Below, piece after piece: positions 1-8,217 of a DNA stretch of 64,000 nt. Each line of letters starts with the position of its first letter. Positions within the stretch are counted from its first letter, which is position 1. This DNA comes from JBJMHZ01 sp045807125 (GTDB taxonomy: Bacteria; Actinomycetota; Actinomycetes; JAWWOL01). Under the pieces are notes generated by a model that saw only the letters and a program-made list of their open reading frames with translations, was not told the DNA's origin and did no database searches. Where the stretch lies: assembly GCA_045807125.1 (NCBI GenBank), contig JBJMHZ010000004.1, positions 1 to 64,000 on the forward strand, written 5' to 3'. The position numbers and the translations under genes are program-made.

Positions 1-132
1 GACCGCGTCCGCGTCGGCGCTCATCAACGCCTCCACGAACGAGGCGAGCATCGCCCGCAACAGGTCAGGGCTCGCCTGCTCCAGCTGCTCGGACAACCAG
101 CCGGACAGGTCGATACTGGGCGGTGCGGCCAT
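1..132 (-). mobile_element. IS256-family (mutator-type) transposase, N-terminal part, cut by window edge
   Basis: Reading leftward from an ATG at 132, the first 44 codons match the N-terminus typical of actinobacterial IS256/mutator transposases: a Leu-rich helix with SGWLSEQLEQASPDLLRAML followed by ...EALMSADADAV, where the family normally has the LLSAEAD/VCGAEWG segment. The catalytic DDE domain lies outside the window, so integrity cannot be judged. A ribosome binding site (GAGGAG) lies just upstream of the ATG. The family call is recognition of conserved sequence; no alignment was run. Confidence 0.75.
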
Positions 133-620
133 CGCGTGGTCTCCTCGCTCGAGTTCCTTCGACAGATCTCGTTGAGGATCACGCGGTGGCCGTCTCAACT
201 CACGACGCCACGCAGATCAACGGGCCGATCGCACACCACGTCCGTGGACGCCTCTGCGGGAAGCCTTTCTGCGTGAGACAACGCACGTCTGGTTTACGCC
301 GTGCTGGTTCGCGTCGTACGGTTGGCTGGTGCAGCCGGGACAGCGTGGGGCCAGCGTCGTCCCGGCTCGCTCGCCTCAACGGGAGCCGTTACCCGCAGCC
401 CGCCCTGGGTGATCCCCGTCCGGTTGTCGACCGGCTGGCCCTAGCTGAGGTCGCCCGCCGCCACGGGCATGTACCGTGCCTAGGTCTACCGGCTCCAAGG
501 TCCGCCATCCACTTAAGGTCGAAGTGCGGCGGGGCTCGGCGGGCTCGCCTCGGCCGTCTCGTCGGCCGCGAGGGCTTGGCTCAAGCGCACAGAGGCGGTC
601 ATCGGTGCTTGGGAGGGAAA
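133..620. other. Non-coding flank of the IS256-type element
   Basis: About 490 bases without a convincing gene. The open frames crossing it on both strands have Arg/Gly/Pro-rich compositions typical of antisense or out-of-frame GC-rich DNA. The stretch near 225-255 (cacaccacgtccgtggacg) resembles the terminal region seen upstream of many actinobacterial IS256 transposases and may hold the left inverted repeat. The other end of the element is outside the window, so the boundary cannot be proved. Confidence 0.35.
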
Positions 621-1094
621 GTGAGCGGTGCGGAGGGTGGCTGGCACGCACATCCGGACGCCATCGACCCTCCCGCAAACCTTCTCCCTGTCACGTCAGG
701 CCGCGTTGTCTGCCTTGGCGCCATCTGCGATCTTCGGCGATCCCGCTTGGACGACGCGCGTTCCCAAAGCTTCTCGGTGAGCGAATTCGCCAGGCTGGAA
801 GACGGCCGGCGCGTGATCCTGCACGAGGAGCGCGGCTTCACCATCGACTTAAGGTCGACCGGTGGGACAGATCCGGGCGCTCTCCGAGACTACGAAACTC
901 TGGAGAGCATTACCCGCAACGTGCTGAACGTCGTGCTACCCGATGACGATGACTGCGCAGAGAATCATCCCTGGACGTGGCTGGCCGACCTAGCTCGTGC
1001 CCGCGGCCTGAATGTGACCGCCGACGACCTGCGAGGCCTTCCATATGAGGTGATCCTCACCGACAAGGTGACCCAGTGGCTTACGCCTGCCTGA
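621..1094 (+). CDS. Hypothetical protein, about 157 aa
   Basis: The GTG at 621 follows a good ribosome binding site (GGGAGG, 611-616), which is why this start is preferred over the open frame extending upstream. The first third is Arg-rich and low-complexity. From about residue 55 the sequence becomes a normal soluble domain with SVSEFARLEDGRRVILHEER and an acidic LPDDDD segment, ending ...EVILTDKVTQWLTPA. No catalytic motif, signal peptide or membrane segment is visible. I do not recognise a named family. It stands between an IS end and a degraded gene tail. Confidence 0.55.
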   Translation: MSGAEGGWHAHPDAIDPPANLLPVTSGRVVCLGAICDLRRSRLDDARSQSFSVSEFARLEDGRRVILHEERGFTIDLRSTGGTDPGALRDYETLESITRNVLNVVLPDDDDCAENHPWTWLADLARARGLNVTADDLRGLPYEVILTDKVTQWLTPA

Positions 1095-1108
1095 AGCTCG
1101 GCCTCGAG

Positions 1109-1344
1109 TCAGGCCAGCGCCAGCGCCAGCGTGGCCGGGTCGCGCAGCACGTTCGCTAGCCGGTCGGTGGCGTCGGGTAGGGAGGCGTCCCAGATGAGGC
1201 GCGGGCCAGCGGGCCGATGGTCATCTGGTTCAACCGCTGCGCCATCTGTCGCAGCAAATCGGCGCAATTTGTCGAGAGTTTTTCAAATTGGTGGGCCCCG
1301 GCCACGCGCGGTGTGTTTTCTGCAAAAGATTCACTCAGGCGCAA
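1109..1344 (-). pseudogene. Possible degraded gene remnant downstream of the ABC permease
   Basis: Two minus-strand frames each look protein-like over part of this stretch. One begins with an ATG at 1344 and gives LSTNCADLLRQMAQRLNQ. The other ends at a TGA at 1109-1111 and gives PRLIWDASLPDATDRLANVL with DPATLALALA behind it. Together they suggest one short gene broken by a frameshift near 1215. It overlaps the 3' end of the permease gene by a few bases. Function unknown; this is a weak call based only on sequence texture. Confidence 0.25.
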
Positions 1345-3673
1345 TGGCGCTCGGCCGGGCTTGCCCGATGCGACCGAATAGAACTCCTAAGATGCCAACG
1401 ATGAGAAGCGCTACCCCGGTGGTCAGCACGGTCAGGAGTGCGATGATCATGTACGGCGTTCCCGTGCTTGCACGAACCGCGGCGAGAAGGACGTGACCCG
1501 TGTAGGCTCCTCCCGCCCCGGCAAGAATCGTTCCCGGTATTAACGCCAGGGCAGCGGACGCCACGGTCGCGCGGCTCAAAACATTTTCCGGAACCCCTGC
1601 GGCCACCAGAGCGGCGGAGACCGTGCGCCGCCGACGGAGGTCCTCCAAGGTCGCCGCACCGAACGTGGCCGTGGACAGCGCAAGGGCGAAGCCGACGGCG
1701 ACCCATAAGGCGCGCCAGTACACAATAGCGTCGGTGCGCTTGGCGGCCAGACGTTGAGCGAAGGTTTGGACTATCGCGCCATTGCCGTATTTGTTTGCGA
1801 AATAAGTTCGGACCCGGTCAATGGATTGACCTCCGTCGGCGCTGCGGAAGTACATCTCCGGCGTGAGCGCCTTCGCTAGCGCTTGCCTGGGTGTATCACC
1901 TCCTCCAATCAGTATGGTCACGCCAATATCGGAGAACATCCGGCTCAATGCGTCCGATCGACGGATGCTCTTTGCGTGCAAACGCACCGGCATGGCGACG
2001 GCGACGCCCTTGCTGAGCACGGCAGCACCGAACTCGGTGGTGCCGAGGGCAACGTGGCGGACCGTGGTGGGGTCCACCGGGCTCAAGCTGTCCCGAGGGG
2101 CTACGTCGAGCGCCTGTCCTCGGTCGCAGCCGGGGAACTCACGCGTGGATACATAGCGCATCAGAGCGGAGCAATCGACGAAGGCCGCGGTGATGTAAGC
2201 GGACCCGTCCGCGGTTGGTCCCTGCAGAAGCCGCAGCACGAACGGATCTTTGACGCCCGCAGCCTGCGAGATGCGGTCGATATCGTTCCCGTGGAGGGCC
2301 TCGGTAGCACGCACTGTATCTGACGGCCAGTTTGCGGCAACGATCCGTTCCTCTACGGTGTTGGCGAGGTCGAAGTGCTGTAGGAACATCACCGCGACGA
2401 TGGCCATGAACAGCCCGGTGGCAAGCGTACCGGTCGATCGCGCGCCCAGTACCGATGTCCGCTGCGCTCGCCGGGCGCTGTAGAGCTGCTCGAACGTCTC
2501 GGCCCGCGCGGCCGATCGGGTGGCGAAGAAGTGGCAGACGGGCGCGACCGCCAGCGCGATGGCTCCGATCATCGCCACGGCGATCACCAGCAGTACCGTG
2601 CTGTGCCGGGGCGTGTGGGGAACTCCGAACAAGGCAATAAGCGTAAGGACCAAGGGGATTAGGCGCCACGTCCGTGGGCGGCCCGTCAGAATGCTGCTTC
2701 TCGGAGCCGTGGTGATCCTGCGATAGGCTTCGCCTCGCACGGACAGCAATCCTGAGGCAGTTGCGACCGCCACTACCCCGACGACGGCAATCAGCAATTG
2801 CGGCATGGTCGGCGCGAACGACGATGGCCACCAGTGCCACGGGAGCCAGCGTGCGTCGTGCAGTGCACGGTTCAGAGCGGCTTCTAGTCCGAGGCCCAAT
2901 ACGGCGCCGCCACCAACGGTGAGCAACACTTCGGCGACGGTGCTGGCCAGCAGCTCTCGACGACTGTAACCGACCAGGTGCAAAGCGGTGTGTCGCCGGA
3001 TGCGTGCGGCGGTACCGGCCCTGCCGGCCAGCGCGGCGAGCGCAAGTATGGGCAGGAATAGAGCGAGCGCTATCACCAGGAAACCAGCATGGGTGACGGT
3101 ATCGGTCGCCTGGCGCTCGCTCGGCCCGCCCCAGCCTTGAAGTGCCCTGCCAAGCCCACGCGCGGGCGGTGGGCCTCCGACGTAGGCGGCTAGCTCGGAA
3201 GGGTCAAGCAGCCCGGAGGGACTGATGGTGCCGACCAGATGATCCGGGAACCTATCGAGCAATATCGTGGGATCAGCGCCGGCACGCCGCTGAGCGCTCA
3301 GCAGGCGTTCCAGAGCAGGTGAGGCGTAGTACTCGCCGAGGGCGGGCAAATGAGATATGCCGGGCGGGACGAGTGACGGACCAGCGTCACCGTGCACCAC
3401 CCGAACAATGTGCATCGTCGTGTTTCGATAGCCGTCGTCAACGGCGTACACCGAGAGACTCCCAGAAGGGGCGTTGTCATCGAGCGCTAGCACGGGCGTC
3501 CGCGCCGTTGTGACATCGTTGCGAGCGGTGCGCGCGTTCGCGACTCCGAAGACGGCGAGGCTCAGGCAACTCGCCACAGCGCCGCTCACGACGGCTATCA
3601 GGATGCCGGTCAGTACGCCCGAGCCGCGGAGCCGTAGGGACAGTCGCAGTGCGAGCGCTAGACGCCTCGTCAC
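1331..3673 (-). CDS. ABC transporter permease, FtsX/MacB type (780 aa)
   Basis: Membrane subunit of a type VII (MacB/LolCE/FtsX-like) ABC system. These act on substrates at the outer face of the membrane or export peptides rather than importing solutes. The GTG at 3673 overlaps the ATPase stop (GTGA) and follows AAGGAG, showing translational coupling. An N-terminal helix (about residues 20-45) precedes an extracytoplasmic domain. Three helices then follow (about 190-320) with the FtsX core around GRAGTAARIRRHTALHLVG, further helices, a second extracytoplasmic domain, and a final FtsX helix set near the C-terminus. Such duplicated FtsX permeases usually work as a single long chain with one ATPase. 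Substrate is not predictable from sequence; the small secreted proteins upstream are candidates by position. Confidence 0.9.
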   Translation of the reverse strand: MTRRLALALRLSLRLRGSGVLTGILIAVVSGAVASCLSLAVFGVANARTARNDVTTARTPVLALDDNAPSGSLSVYAVDDGYRNTTMHIVRVVHGDAGPSLVPPGISHLPALGEYYASPALERLLSAQRRAGADPTILLDRFPDHLVGTISPSGLLDPSELAAYVGGPPPARGLGRALQGWGGPSERQATDTVTHAGFLVIALALFLPILALAALAGRAGTAARIRRHTALHLVGYSRRELLASTVAEVLLTVGGGAVLGLGLEAALNRALHDARWLPWHWWPSSFAPTMPQLLIAVVGVVAVATASGLLSVRGEAYRRITTAPRSSILTGRPRTWRLIPLVLTLIALFGVPHTPRHSTVLLVIAVAMIGAIALAVAPVCHFFATRSAARAETFEQLYSARRAQRTSVLGARSTGTLATGLFMAIVAVMFLQHFDLANTVEERIVAANWPSDTVRATEALHGNDIDRISQAAGVKDPFVLRLLQGPTADGSAYITAAFVDCSALMRYVSTREFPGCDRGQALDVAPRDSLSPVDPTTVRHVALGTTEFGAAVLSKGVAVAMPVRLHAKSIRRSDALSRMFSDIGVTILIGGGDTPRQALAKALTPEMYFRSADGGQSIDRVRTYFANKYGNGAIVQTFAQRLAAKRTDAIVYWRALWVAVGFALALSTATFGAATLEDLRRRRTVSAALVAAGVPENVLSRATVASAALALIPGTILAGAGGAYTGHVLLAAVRASTGTPYMIIALLTVLTTGVALLIVGILGVLFGRIGQARPSAIAPE

Positions 3674-4359
3674 GAGTGGATCTCCTTGGGCAGCGCCGTG
3701 CGGCCGTCGCGAACGTGGATGATGCGGTCCGCTCGCCGCGCTACGTCCAGATCGTGGGTGACTATGAGCAGCGCCGCGTTGGCGGCCGGACCGGTCACTC
3801 GATGAAGCAGGTCCAGCACGTCGTTGCCGGCCTTGGAGTCCAAGGCGCCGGTTGGCTCGTCCGCGACGATCAGCTCGGGTCGATGGGCGGCTGCTCGAGC
3901 CACCGCGACCCGCTGCAACTCTCCTCCGGAGATTTGGTCGGGAAACCGGTTGGCAATGTGCCGGAGCCGGAACTGACGCAACAGTTCCTCGGCCCGGTGC
4001 TGGGCCTGCTCCCGTGCGGATCCATTGACGAGCAGTGGCATCGCTATGTTCTCGACCACGGTCATCTCCTGAATGAGGTGACCGAATTGAAAGACGAAGC
4101 CCACGTGCGCACGTCGCCAAGCAGAGAGCTCGCGGTCGGACATCGCTGCGAGTGCCTGGCCCCGGTAGCGGACGACGCCGGCCTGGGGCTTCAAGAGCCC
4201 AACCGCGGCATAGAGCAGTGTCGACTTACCGGCCCCGCTAGGTCCGACGATCGCCACGCGCTCGCCGGCCCCGACCGCCAACGTCGCGCTCCGCAGAGCT
4301 TGCGTGGTACCGAGCTTCACGTCGAGCGTGACGATGTCCAGAAGCGCTTCCGAGGTCAC
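3670..4359 (-). CDS. ABC transporter ATP-binding protein, MacB/LolD type (229 aa)
   Basis: Cytoplasmic ATPase partner of the FtsX-type permease it overlaps by 4 nt. Visible motifs: Walker A GPSGAGKST (39-47), Q-loop FQFG (90-93), ABC signature SGGEL (144-148), Walker B LIVADEP (163-169), D-loop GALD and switch His in IVTHD (202). Length is normal for this stand-alone class. It powers mechanotransmission or export by the permease. It starts 161 bp after the stop of the upstream secreted-protein gene, so it may share the transcript or have its own promoter. Confidence 0.95.
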   Translation of the reverse strand: MTSEALLDIVTLDVKLGTTQALRSATLAVGAGERVAIVGPSGAGKSTLLYAAVGLLKPQAGVVRYRGQALAAMSDRELSAWRRAHVGFVFQFGHLIQEMTVVENIAMPLLVNGSAREQAQHRAEELLRQFRLRHIANRFPDQISGGELQRVAVARAAAHRPELIVADEPTGALDSKAGNDVLDLLHRVTGPAANAALLIVTHDLDVARRADRIIHVRDGRTALPKEIHS

Positions 4360-4463
4360 GCCTACTCCTTCTGAGTGCCCTGCTCCTGCCGGTTACGGTC
4401 GCATGCCGCCCCGCCTCGGAGCGAGCGCAGACTCTCCCGAGGTGGAGCGGCATGGCTAGCTTT

Positions 4464-4485
4464 GCCGGATCTCCCACGGTCCGGC
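4464..4485. terminator. Short hairpin between secreted-protein gene and ABC operon
   Basis: GCCGGA (4464-4469) pairs with TCCGGC (4480-4485). A second small hairpin (ACGACG-CTT-CGTCGT) lies at 4497-4511, just after the stop of the minus-strand gene ending at 4521. Neither has a T-run, so termination or transcript processing is only a possibility. Confidence 0.3.
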
Positions 4486-4520
4486 GGGGGCTAGGGACGA
4501 CGCTTCGTCGTGGCGGAACG

Positions 4521-4952
4521 TCAGGCGTACGGGTTGTAGCTCTTCCCGCCGTTGGTGCAGGCGTCCGGGTAGAGGGATATGACCACGCAGCCGTGGAGGT
4601 AGATGTAGGTGATGTTGTAGTTGCTTGAGTTGAAGCCCAGATTACTGAAGGTGGCGGTAGTGCCGCTCCCTCCGTTGTTGCTGTGCGTGCCTTCGGTGTT
4701 CGCATAATCGAGGATCTGGGCCTTCACTGAATCACCGTCGGCCTTGGTGTCCGACACCTTAAGCGTACCGCTGTTCCAGCTGTGCGAGCTCGCCCAGCTG
4801 AACGACATTGATGAACTCATGCCATCACGCGAGACGCTGACAGATGCGGCGGACGCCGGTGACGCCGGAATCATGCAGGCGGCGGTAACCGTTGCGGCCA
4901 ACACGGCGTGTCGAGATATCGAAGACCCGGCCCTAAGAGATGACCTCATCAT
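4521..4952 (-). CDS. Small secreted protein, paralog 1 of a tandem pair (143 aa)
   Basis: Unrecognised family. A Sec signal peptide is clear: basic N-region, hydrophobic core (about 16-27), then PASPASA before the likely cleavage and mature start ASVSVSR. The mature chain of about 107 residues is rich in Ser, Asn, Gly and Tyr, probably beta-structured, and carries two Cys (GCVV...DACTNG) that could form one disulphide. It ends in SYNPYA. The paralog at 5365-5796 shares the signal-peptide junction, the SSSM.F.W..SH.W..G segment, SDT.ADGD and the complete C-terminal motif. Base composition is lower in G+C than the neighbouring chromosome. Position upstream of the ABC exporter suggests, but does not prove, a functional link such as secreted peptide plus exporter or self-protection. 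Confidence 0.8.
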   Translation of the reverse strand: MMRSSLRAGSSISRHAVLAATVTAACMIPASPASAASVSVSRDGMSSSMSFSWASSHSWNSGTLKVSDTKADGDSVKAQILDYANTEGTHSNNGGSGTTATFSNLGFNSSNYNITYIYLHGCVVISLYPDACTNGGKSYNPYA

Positions 4953-5261
4953 GCTACCTCCCTATCGATCTTCGGACAAACGGTGTGTGCGACGACGGCG
5001 AGCGGCAGCATGTGACTTCGCCGCAGGCATAGCGTCGCAGCGCCTTGGCAACCTATCGTCTCTCGACCATCGCAACAAGTGTGTACGAGGTAAAGGAAAA
5101 TTGACCATTCGCCTTATGCGTCCGCGAACTCAGCAAGCTTCAGATGCGCACCTGATCGGGTCGGTGCGGCGTCTACGGGACCGTAGCAAGCGGCCATGAC
5201 GAAGCCGTGTGCGTGAGAAGCGCCTAGGGCTCGCGCGTTGAGCGAATGTGTGATCTTGGCA

Positions 5262-5301
5262 GTCTCTGGCTCAGCAGCACGTACGCTGCTGAGCCAGAGA
5301 C
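5262..5301. terminator. Perfect 17-bp inverted repeat between the two secreted-protein genes
   Basis: Bases 5262-5278 are exactly complementary to 5285-5301, leaving a 6-base loop (acgtac). It lies 64 bp past the stop of the minus-strand gene 5365-5796. The most economical reading is a strong rho-independent-like terminator or RNA-stabilising hairpin for that gene. There is no U-tract on either side, common for actinobacterial terminators. A dyad operator is the alternative. Confidence 0.65.
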
Positions 5302-5364
5302 GCCTTCGCGTGTTCGGGATATGTGTTCTTTGACTGTCGGATGAACGGTTGGCTACACGGCCTG

Positions 5365-5796
5365 CTAGGCGTAGGGGTTGTAGCTCCTCGCTCCGTTGGT
5401 GCAGGCGTCATCGATCAAGGCTCTGACGACGCATCCCTCAAAATAGATGAAGGGCAAGCTCAAGTTCCCCGAGTCGAAATACATGCCCGACCAGGTAAGA
5501 GTCGTCCCGCTTCCATTACTGTTGTTTCGTGTGCCTTCTAACTGGTAGCCATCCCAGATATTGACCTTCACCGGGTCGCCATCGGCGGCGGTGTCCGACA
5601 AGCTTAGGTAACCGTTGCTCCATCTGTGGGAGTTTATCCAGTTGAAGTTCATGCTCGAACTCATGCCCGTACGCGAGGCGCTGACCGAAGCAGCCGATGC
5701 TGGCATCGCTGGCAGGATGCCGGCAGCACTGATCGTGGCGATCACTACCGCGTGTCGCATCATCGCAGGAGTCTTCCTCAAGCGTTGCGATCGCAT
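5365..5796 (-). CDS. Small secreted protein, paralog 2 of a tandem pair (143 aa)
   Basis: Exactly the same length as the neighbouring paralog at 4521-4952, with similar architecture: Arg/Lys-rich N-terminus, hydrophobic signal helix, AMPASA cleavage site, mature start ASVSASR. Conserved blocks are GMSSSMNFNW, SLSDTAADGD, the GCVV and DACTNG cysteines, and the identical terminal SYNPYA. The middle (residues about 80-115) has diverged most, so the pair may bind different partners. Separated from its copy by about 410 bp containing a strong hairpin, so the two are probably transcribed separately. Could be a bacteriocin-like or cell-surface protein. No lactococcin-972-type consensus is visible, so no function is assigned. 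Confidence 0.8.
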   Translation of the reverse strand: MRSQRLRKTPAMMRHAVVIATISAAGILPAMPASAASVSASRTGMSSSMNFNWINSHRWSNGYLSLSDTAADGDPVKVNIWDGYQLEGTRNNSNGSGTTLTWSGMYFDSGNLSLPFIYFEGCVVRALIDDACTNGARSYNPYA

Positions 5797-6249
5797 GTTT
5801 CCCCCCTATAGATCATCACCGACGTACGCTGCTCAACGTGACAAGGGCGCGCCGAGTTTGGAATGTCCACCATTAGGCGCACGGGTGTATCTCGCAGATA
5901 GATGCGCTCAGCGACACCCTTCTCAGGTCTGCTCCTTGCCGTACGGCGGCAACTTATGAACCAAGAACTCGGCTCGTCAAGAGTTTTGAAGAGAACTTAG
6001 CTTTAGAGAGATGAAGATGGCCCGATATATCATGTAAAATCAGTCTATTCGCGCGACGACTACCGCGGTCGAGTCGAGAGGTGATCTATAAGGTCACCCG
6101 TCGCCTTGGCTCTTTAACCCTCACCCGGCCCGACAGCTAGCTCAGCAGAAGCGTTCTGGCAGGCTCCTAGCGCTCAGGTTGCCCCCGCAGCTGTACGCCG
6201 CGGCGTCGCAGGGCTCGGCGCACCTCCAGGTTGTCCGCCTGTCGTGGTG
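5797..6249. other. AT-rich intergenic region before the recombinase; possible island junction
   Basis: No intact gene. Bases 5980-6050 are strikingly AT-rich for this genome. On the minus strand just beyond the recombinase stop (6167-6249) a frame reads ADNLEVRRALRRRGVQLRGQ and then stops. That resembles the end of a recombinase helix-turn-helix tail and may be a relic of another copy. Attachment sites of serine integrases usually lie next to the integrase gene, so one end of the island could be here. No matching att repeat was found by eye. Confidence 0.4.
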
Positions 6250-8217
6250 TCACGACCGCCCTCTCCGCCGCGCCGGCGGCCGGCCCCGGTCGTAGTAGCT
6301 GTAGTTGACGCCGCTGGGCCGCATCGCCACTCCGTGGGCTCGCAGCACACGCAACGCCGTGTCCTTGGCTACGCCGTACTTCGCGGCTGTCTCCTTGAGC
6401 GACAGACCACTCTCGTAGTCCCGCACCAGCCGCTCGAGCCCATCGGCGCCCAGTCGCTGTCTGGCGAAGAAGACAGCCCGCTTCGGACGCCGCAGTCGAG
6501 GGACAGCGTCCGACGGCAGGGCGCGCCAGGCCACTAGCAGGGTCTCTATCTGCGGGTTTGAGTTGGCAAGCTGAGCCTCCAGGCCCACCAAAGTTTTCAT
6601 ACTCGAACCCCGGCCCGAGAAGATCGGTTCGGGGTTCGTTTGTGATCTCCTCCTTGAGTAGCGGAGGAGCGCGTCCTTGCGTAGGGCGGTGGCTGCGTCG
6701 ACGATCGAGACCCACGGCGTGGCGAGGTCGACCTCTTCGCGCTCGCTGTCGACCATGATGCGGGCGAGGAAGGCGCGGTTGAGCAGGCGACGCTCATCCT
6801 CGACGGCATTGGTGTAGAGCTTGGCGGTGCGCTGCATGAGGCCGGCGGCGGCCTGGTAGATCTCCTCGACGCCGGCTTCGGCGTTGGCGGTCTCGGCGAG
6901 CGCGGTCTGGGCTTGCTCTGCTTCGCGGGCGATGCGCTCCTGCTCCTCCTTCACCAGCGTGGTCGGGAGGGCGTCGGCGTAGGCCAGTTCGAGCAGCTTG
7001 CGGCGTTCCTTGTCGAGTTGGGCGAGCCGGGTGGTGGCGCGGCGCTTGGTGATGGTGTGACGTTGGGCGTCCGTGGCCGACAGCAGCCTGAGCCCGTCCA
7101 AGACGGCGCTGGCGTCGGCGCGGTCAAGGCGCACGGTGGTGAGCCAGGCGCGTGCAAGGCGAGCTTCGAGGTCGTCGGCGGACAGGTAGGGCAGGGTGCA
7201 GCCTTTGCCGCGATGGCGGGCACTGCAGACGTAATAGGCGAACTGGCCGCCGGTCTTGCCCGTGACGAGGGTGTACATCAGCCGGGAGCCGCAGCGCCGG
7301 CAGGTGAGCAATCCACGTAGATAGTGCCGGTGTCGCCGCTGCTTGAGGCAGGTTCGGTCGCGGTCGTCGAGGATGCGCCCGACGGTGGCGAACAGCTCGG
7401 ACGTGATGAGCGGTGGGTGCTTGCCGGGGTATGTGACGCCGCGGTAGGTCACCAGGCCGATGTAGTAGGGGTCGCGCATCAGCTTGGCGAAGCGCGGGAG
7501 TGACAGCGGCCGCGCCGGGATCTTGCCGGTGGGGCGAGCGGTCATCCCTTCGGCGGTGAGCAGCGCCAGCAGTTGCCGCAGTGAGTAGTTGCCGGTGGCG
7601 TACAGCTCGAAGGCGCGGCGTACGTAGGGCGCGCGTTCCTCGTCTACCGCGATCGTGCGCTCCTCGTGGCCGCCCACGATGCGGCGGACGTTGAGGTAGC
7701 CGAGCGGGGCAAGGTGCGGGGTGCCGCCGTTCTGCGCCTTCTGGGTGGTGCCTTTGAGGATCTCGGTGGCGAGGTTGGCACTGTAGAACTCGGCGAGGTC
7801 GCTCATGATGTTGCGCACCAGCCGGCCGGACGGGGTGTCGTCGACGCTCTCGCTGACGCTGACCAGCCGCGCCCCGGCGCGTTCGATGCCGAGCTGGATC
7901 TGCACGTCGTCGGCTCGGTTGCGGGCCAGCCGGTCGATCTTGTAGACGATGACGTAGTCGACGCCCGCATGAGACGCGAGGTGGTCGAGCATGGCGCGCA
8001 GTTGCGGGCGGGCGGCGGTGCGGGCGGACTCGCCCCGGTCGGTGAACTCGGCGACGACGGTCGCGCCCAGCTCGGCGGCCTTGCGCCGGCAGGCTTCGCG
8101 CTGGGCGGGGATGGAGTAGCCCTCGGCCGCGTCGGCGGCATGAGCCTGCTCGGTGGTCGACACCCGCAGGTAGATGACGGCCCGCTTACTTGGGTCCGCC
8201 GCCATCAGATCGCCCAT
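6250..8217 (-). CDS. Large serine recombinase / integrase (655 aa)
   Basis: Site-specific recombinase that integrates or excises mobile DNA through a covalent phosphoserine link. The catalytic domain starts at once: VIYLRVST with nucleophile Ser20, then KIDRLARNR and SGRLVRNIM. The Recombinase domain covers about 185-300 (LAPLGYLNVRR; MRDPYYIG). A zinc ribbon follows (LTCRRCGSRL ... YYVCSARHRGKGC), then a coiled coil (about 400-470). An unusual C-terminal extension of about 115 residues contains a second helix-turn-helix (LSLKETAAKYGVAKDTALRV). ATG 8217 is chosen because AGGGAG lies 5 nt upstream. ATG 8205 would give a TGATG junction with the upstream ImmA-type gene. Co-directional with the ImmA and XRE genes, suggesting one regulated operon. 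Confidence 0.93.
   Translation of the reverse strand: MGDLMAADPSKRAVIYLRVSTTEQAHAADAAEGYSIPAQREACRRKAAELGATVVAEFTDRGESARTAARPQLRAMLDHLASHAGVDYVIVYKIDRLARNRADDVQIQLGIERAGARLVSVSESVDDTPSGRLVRNIMSDLAEFYSANLATEILKGTTQKAQNGGTPHLAPLGYLNVRRIVGGHEERTIAVDEERAPYVRRAFELYATGNYSLRQLLALLTAEGMTARPTGKIPARPLSLPRFAKLMRDPYYIGLVTYRGVTYPGKHPPLITSELFATVGRILDDRDRTCLKQRRHRHYLRGLLTCRRCGSRLMYTLVTGKTGGQFAYYVCSARHRGKGCTLPYLSADDLEARLARAWLTTVRLDRADASAVLDGLRLLSATDAQRHTITKRRATTRLAQLDKERRKLLELAYADALPTTLVKEEQERIAREAEQAQTALAETANAEAGVEEIYQAAAGLMQRTAKLYTNAVEDERRLLNRAFLARIMVDSEREEVDLATPWVSIVDAATALRKDALLRYSRRRSQTNPEPIFSGRGSSMKTLVGLEAQLANSNPQIETLLVAWRALPSDAVPRLRRPKRAVFFARQRLGADGLERLVRDYESGLSLKETAAKYGVAKDTALRVLRAHGVAMRPSGVNYSYYDRGRPPARRRGRS

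Noticed and set aside
123..620. Open frame upstream of GTG 621
   Set aside because: Overlaps the IS256-type flank and has atypical Arg/Gly/His-rich composition; the ribosome binding site supports the start at 621.
512..858. Repeated 12-mer acttaaggtcga at 512 and 847
   Set aside because: Two copies in unrelated contexts, one inside a coding sequence; likely chance.
4521..5796. Lactococcin-972-type bacteriocin locus
   Set aside because: Gene order is similar, but the small proteins are longer and lack the lactococcin-972 sequence pattern, so no family name was given.
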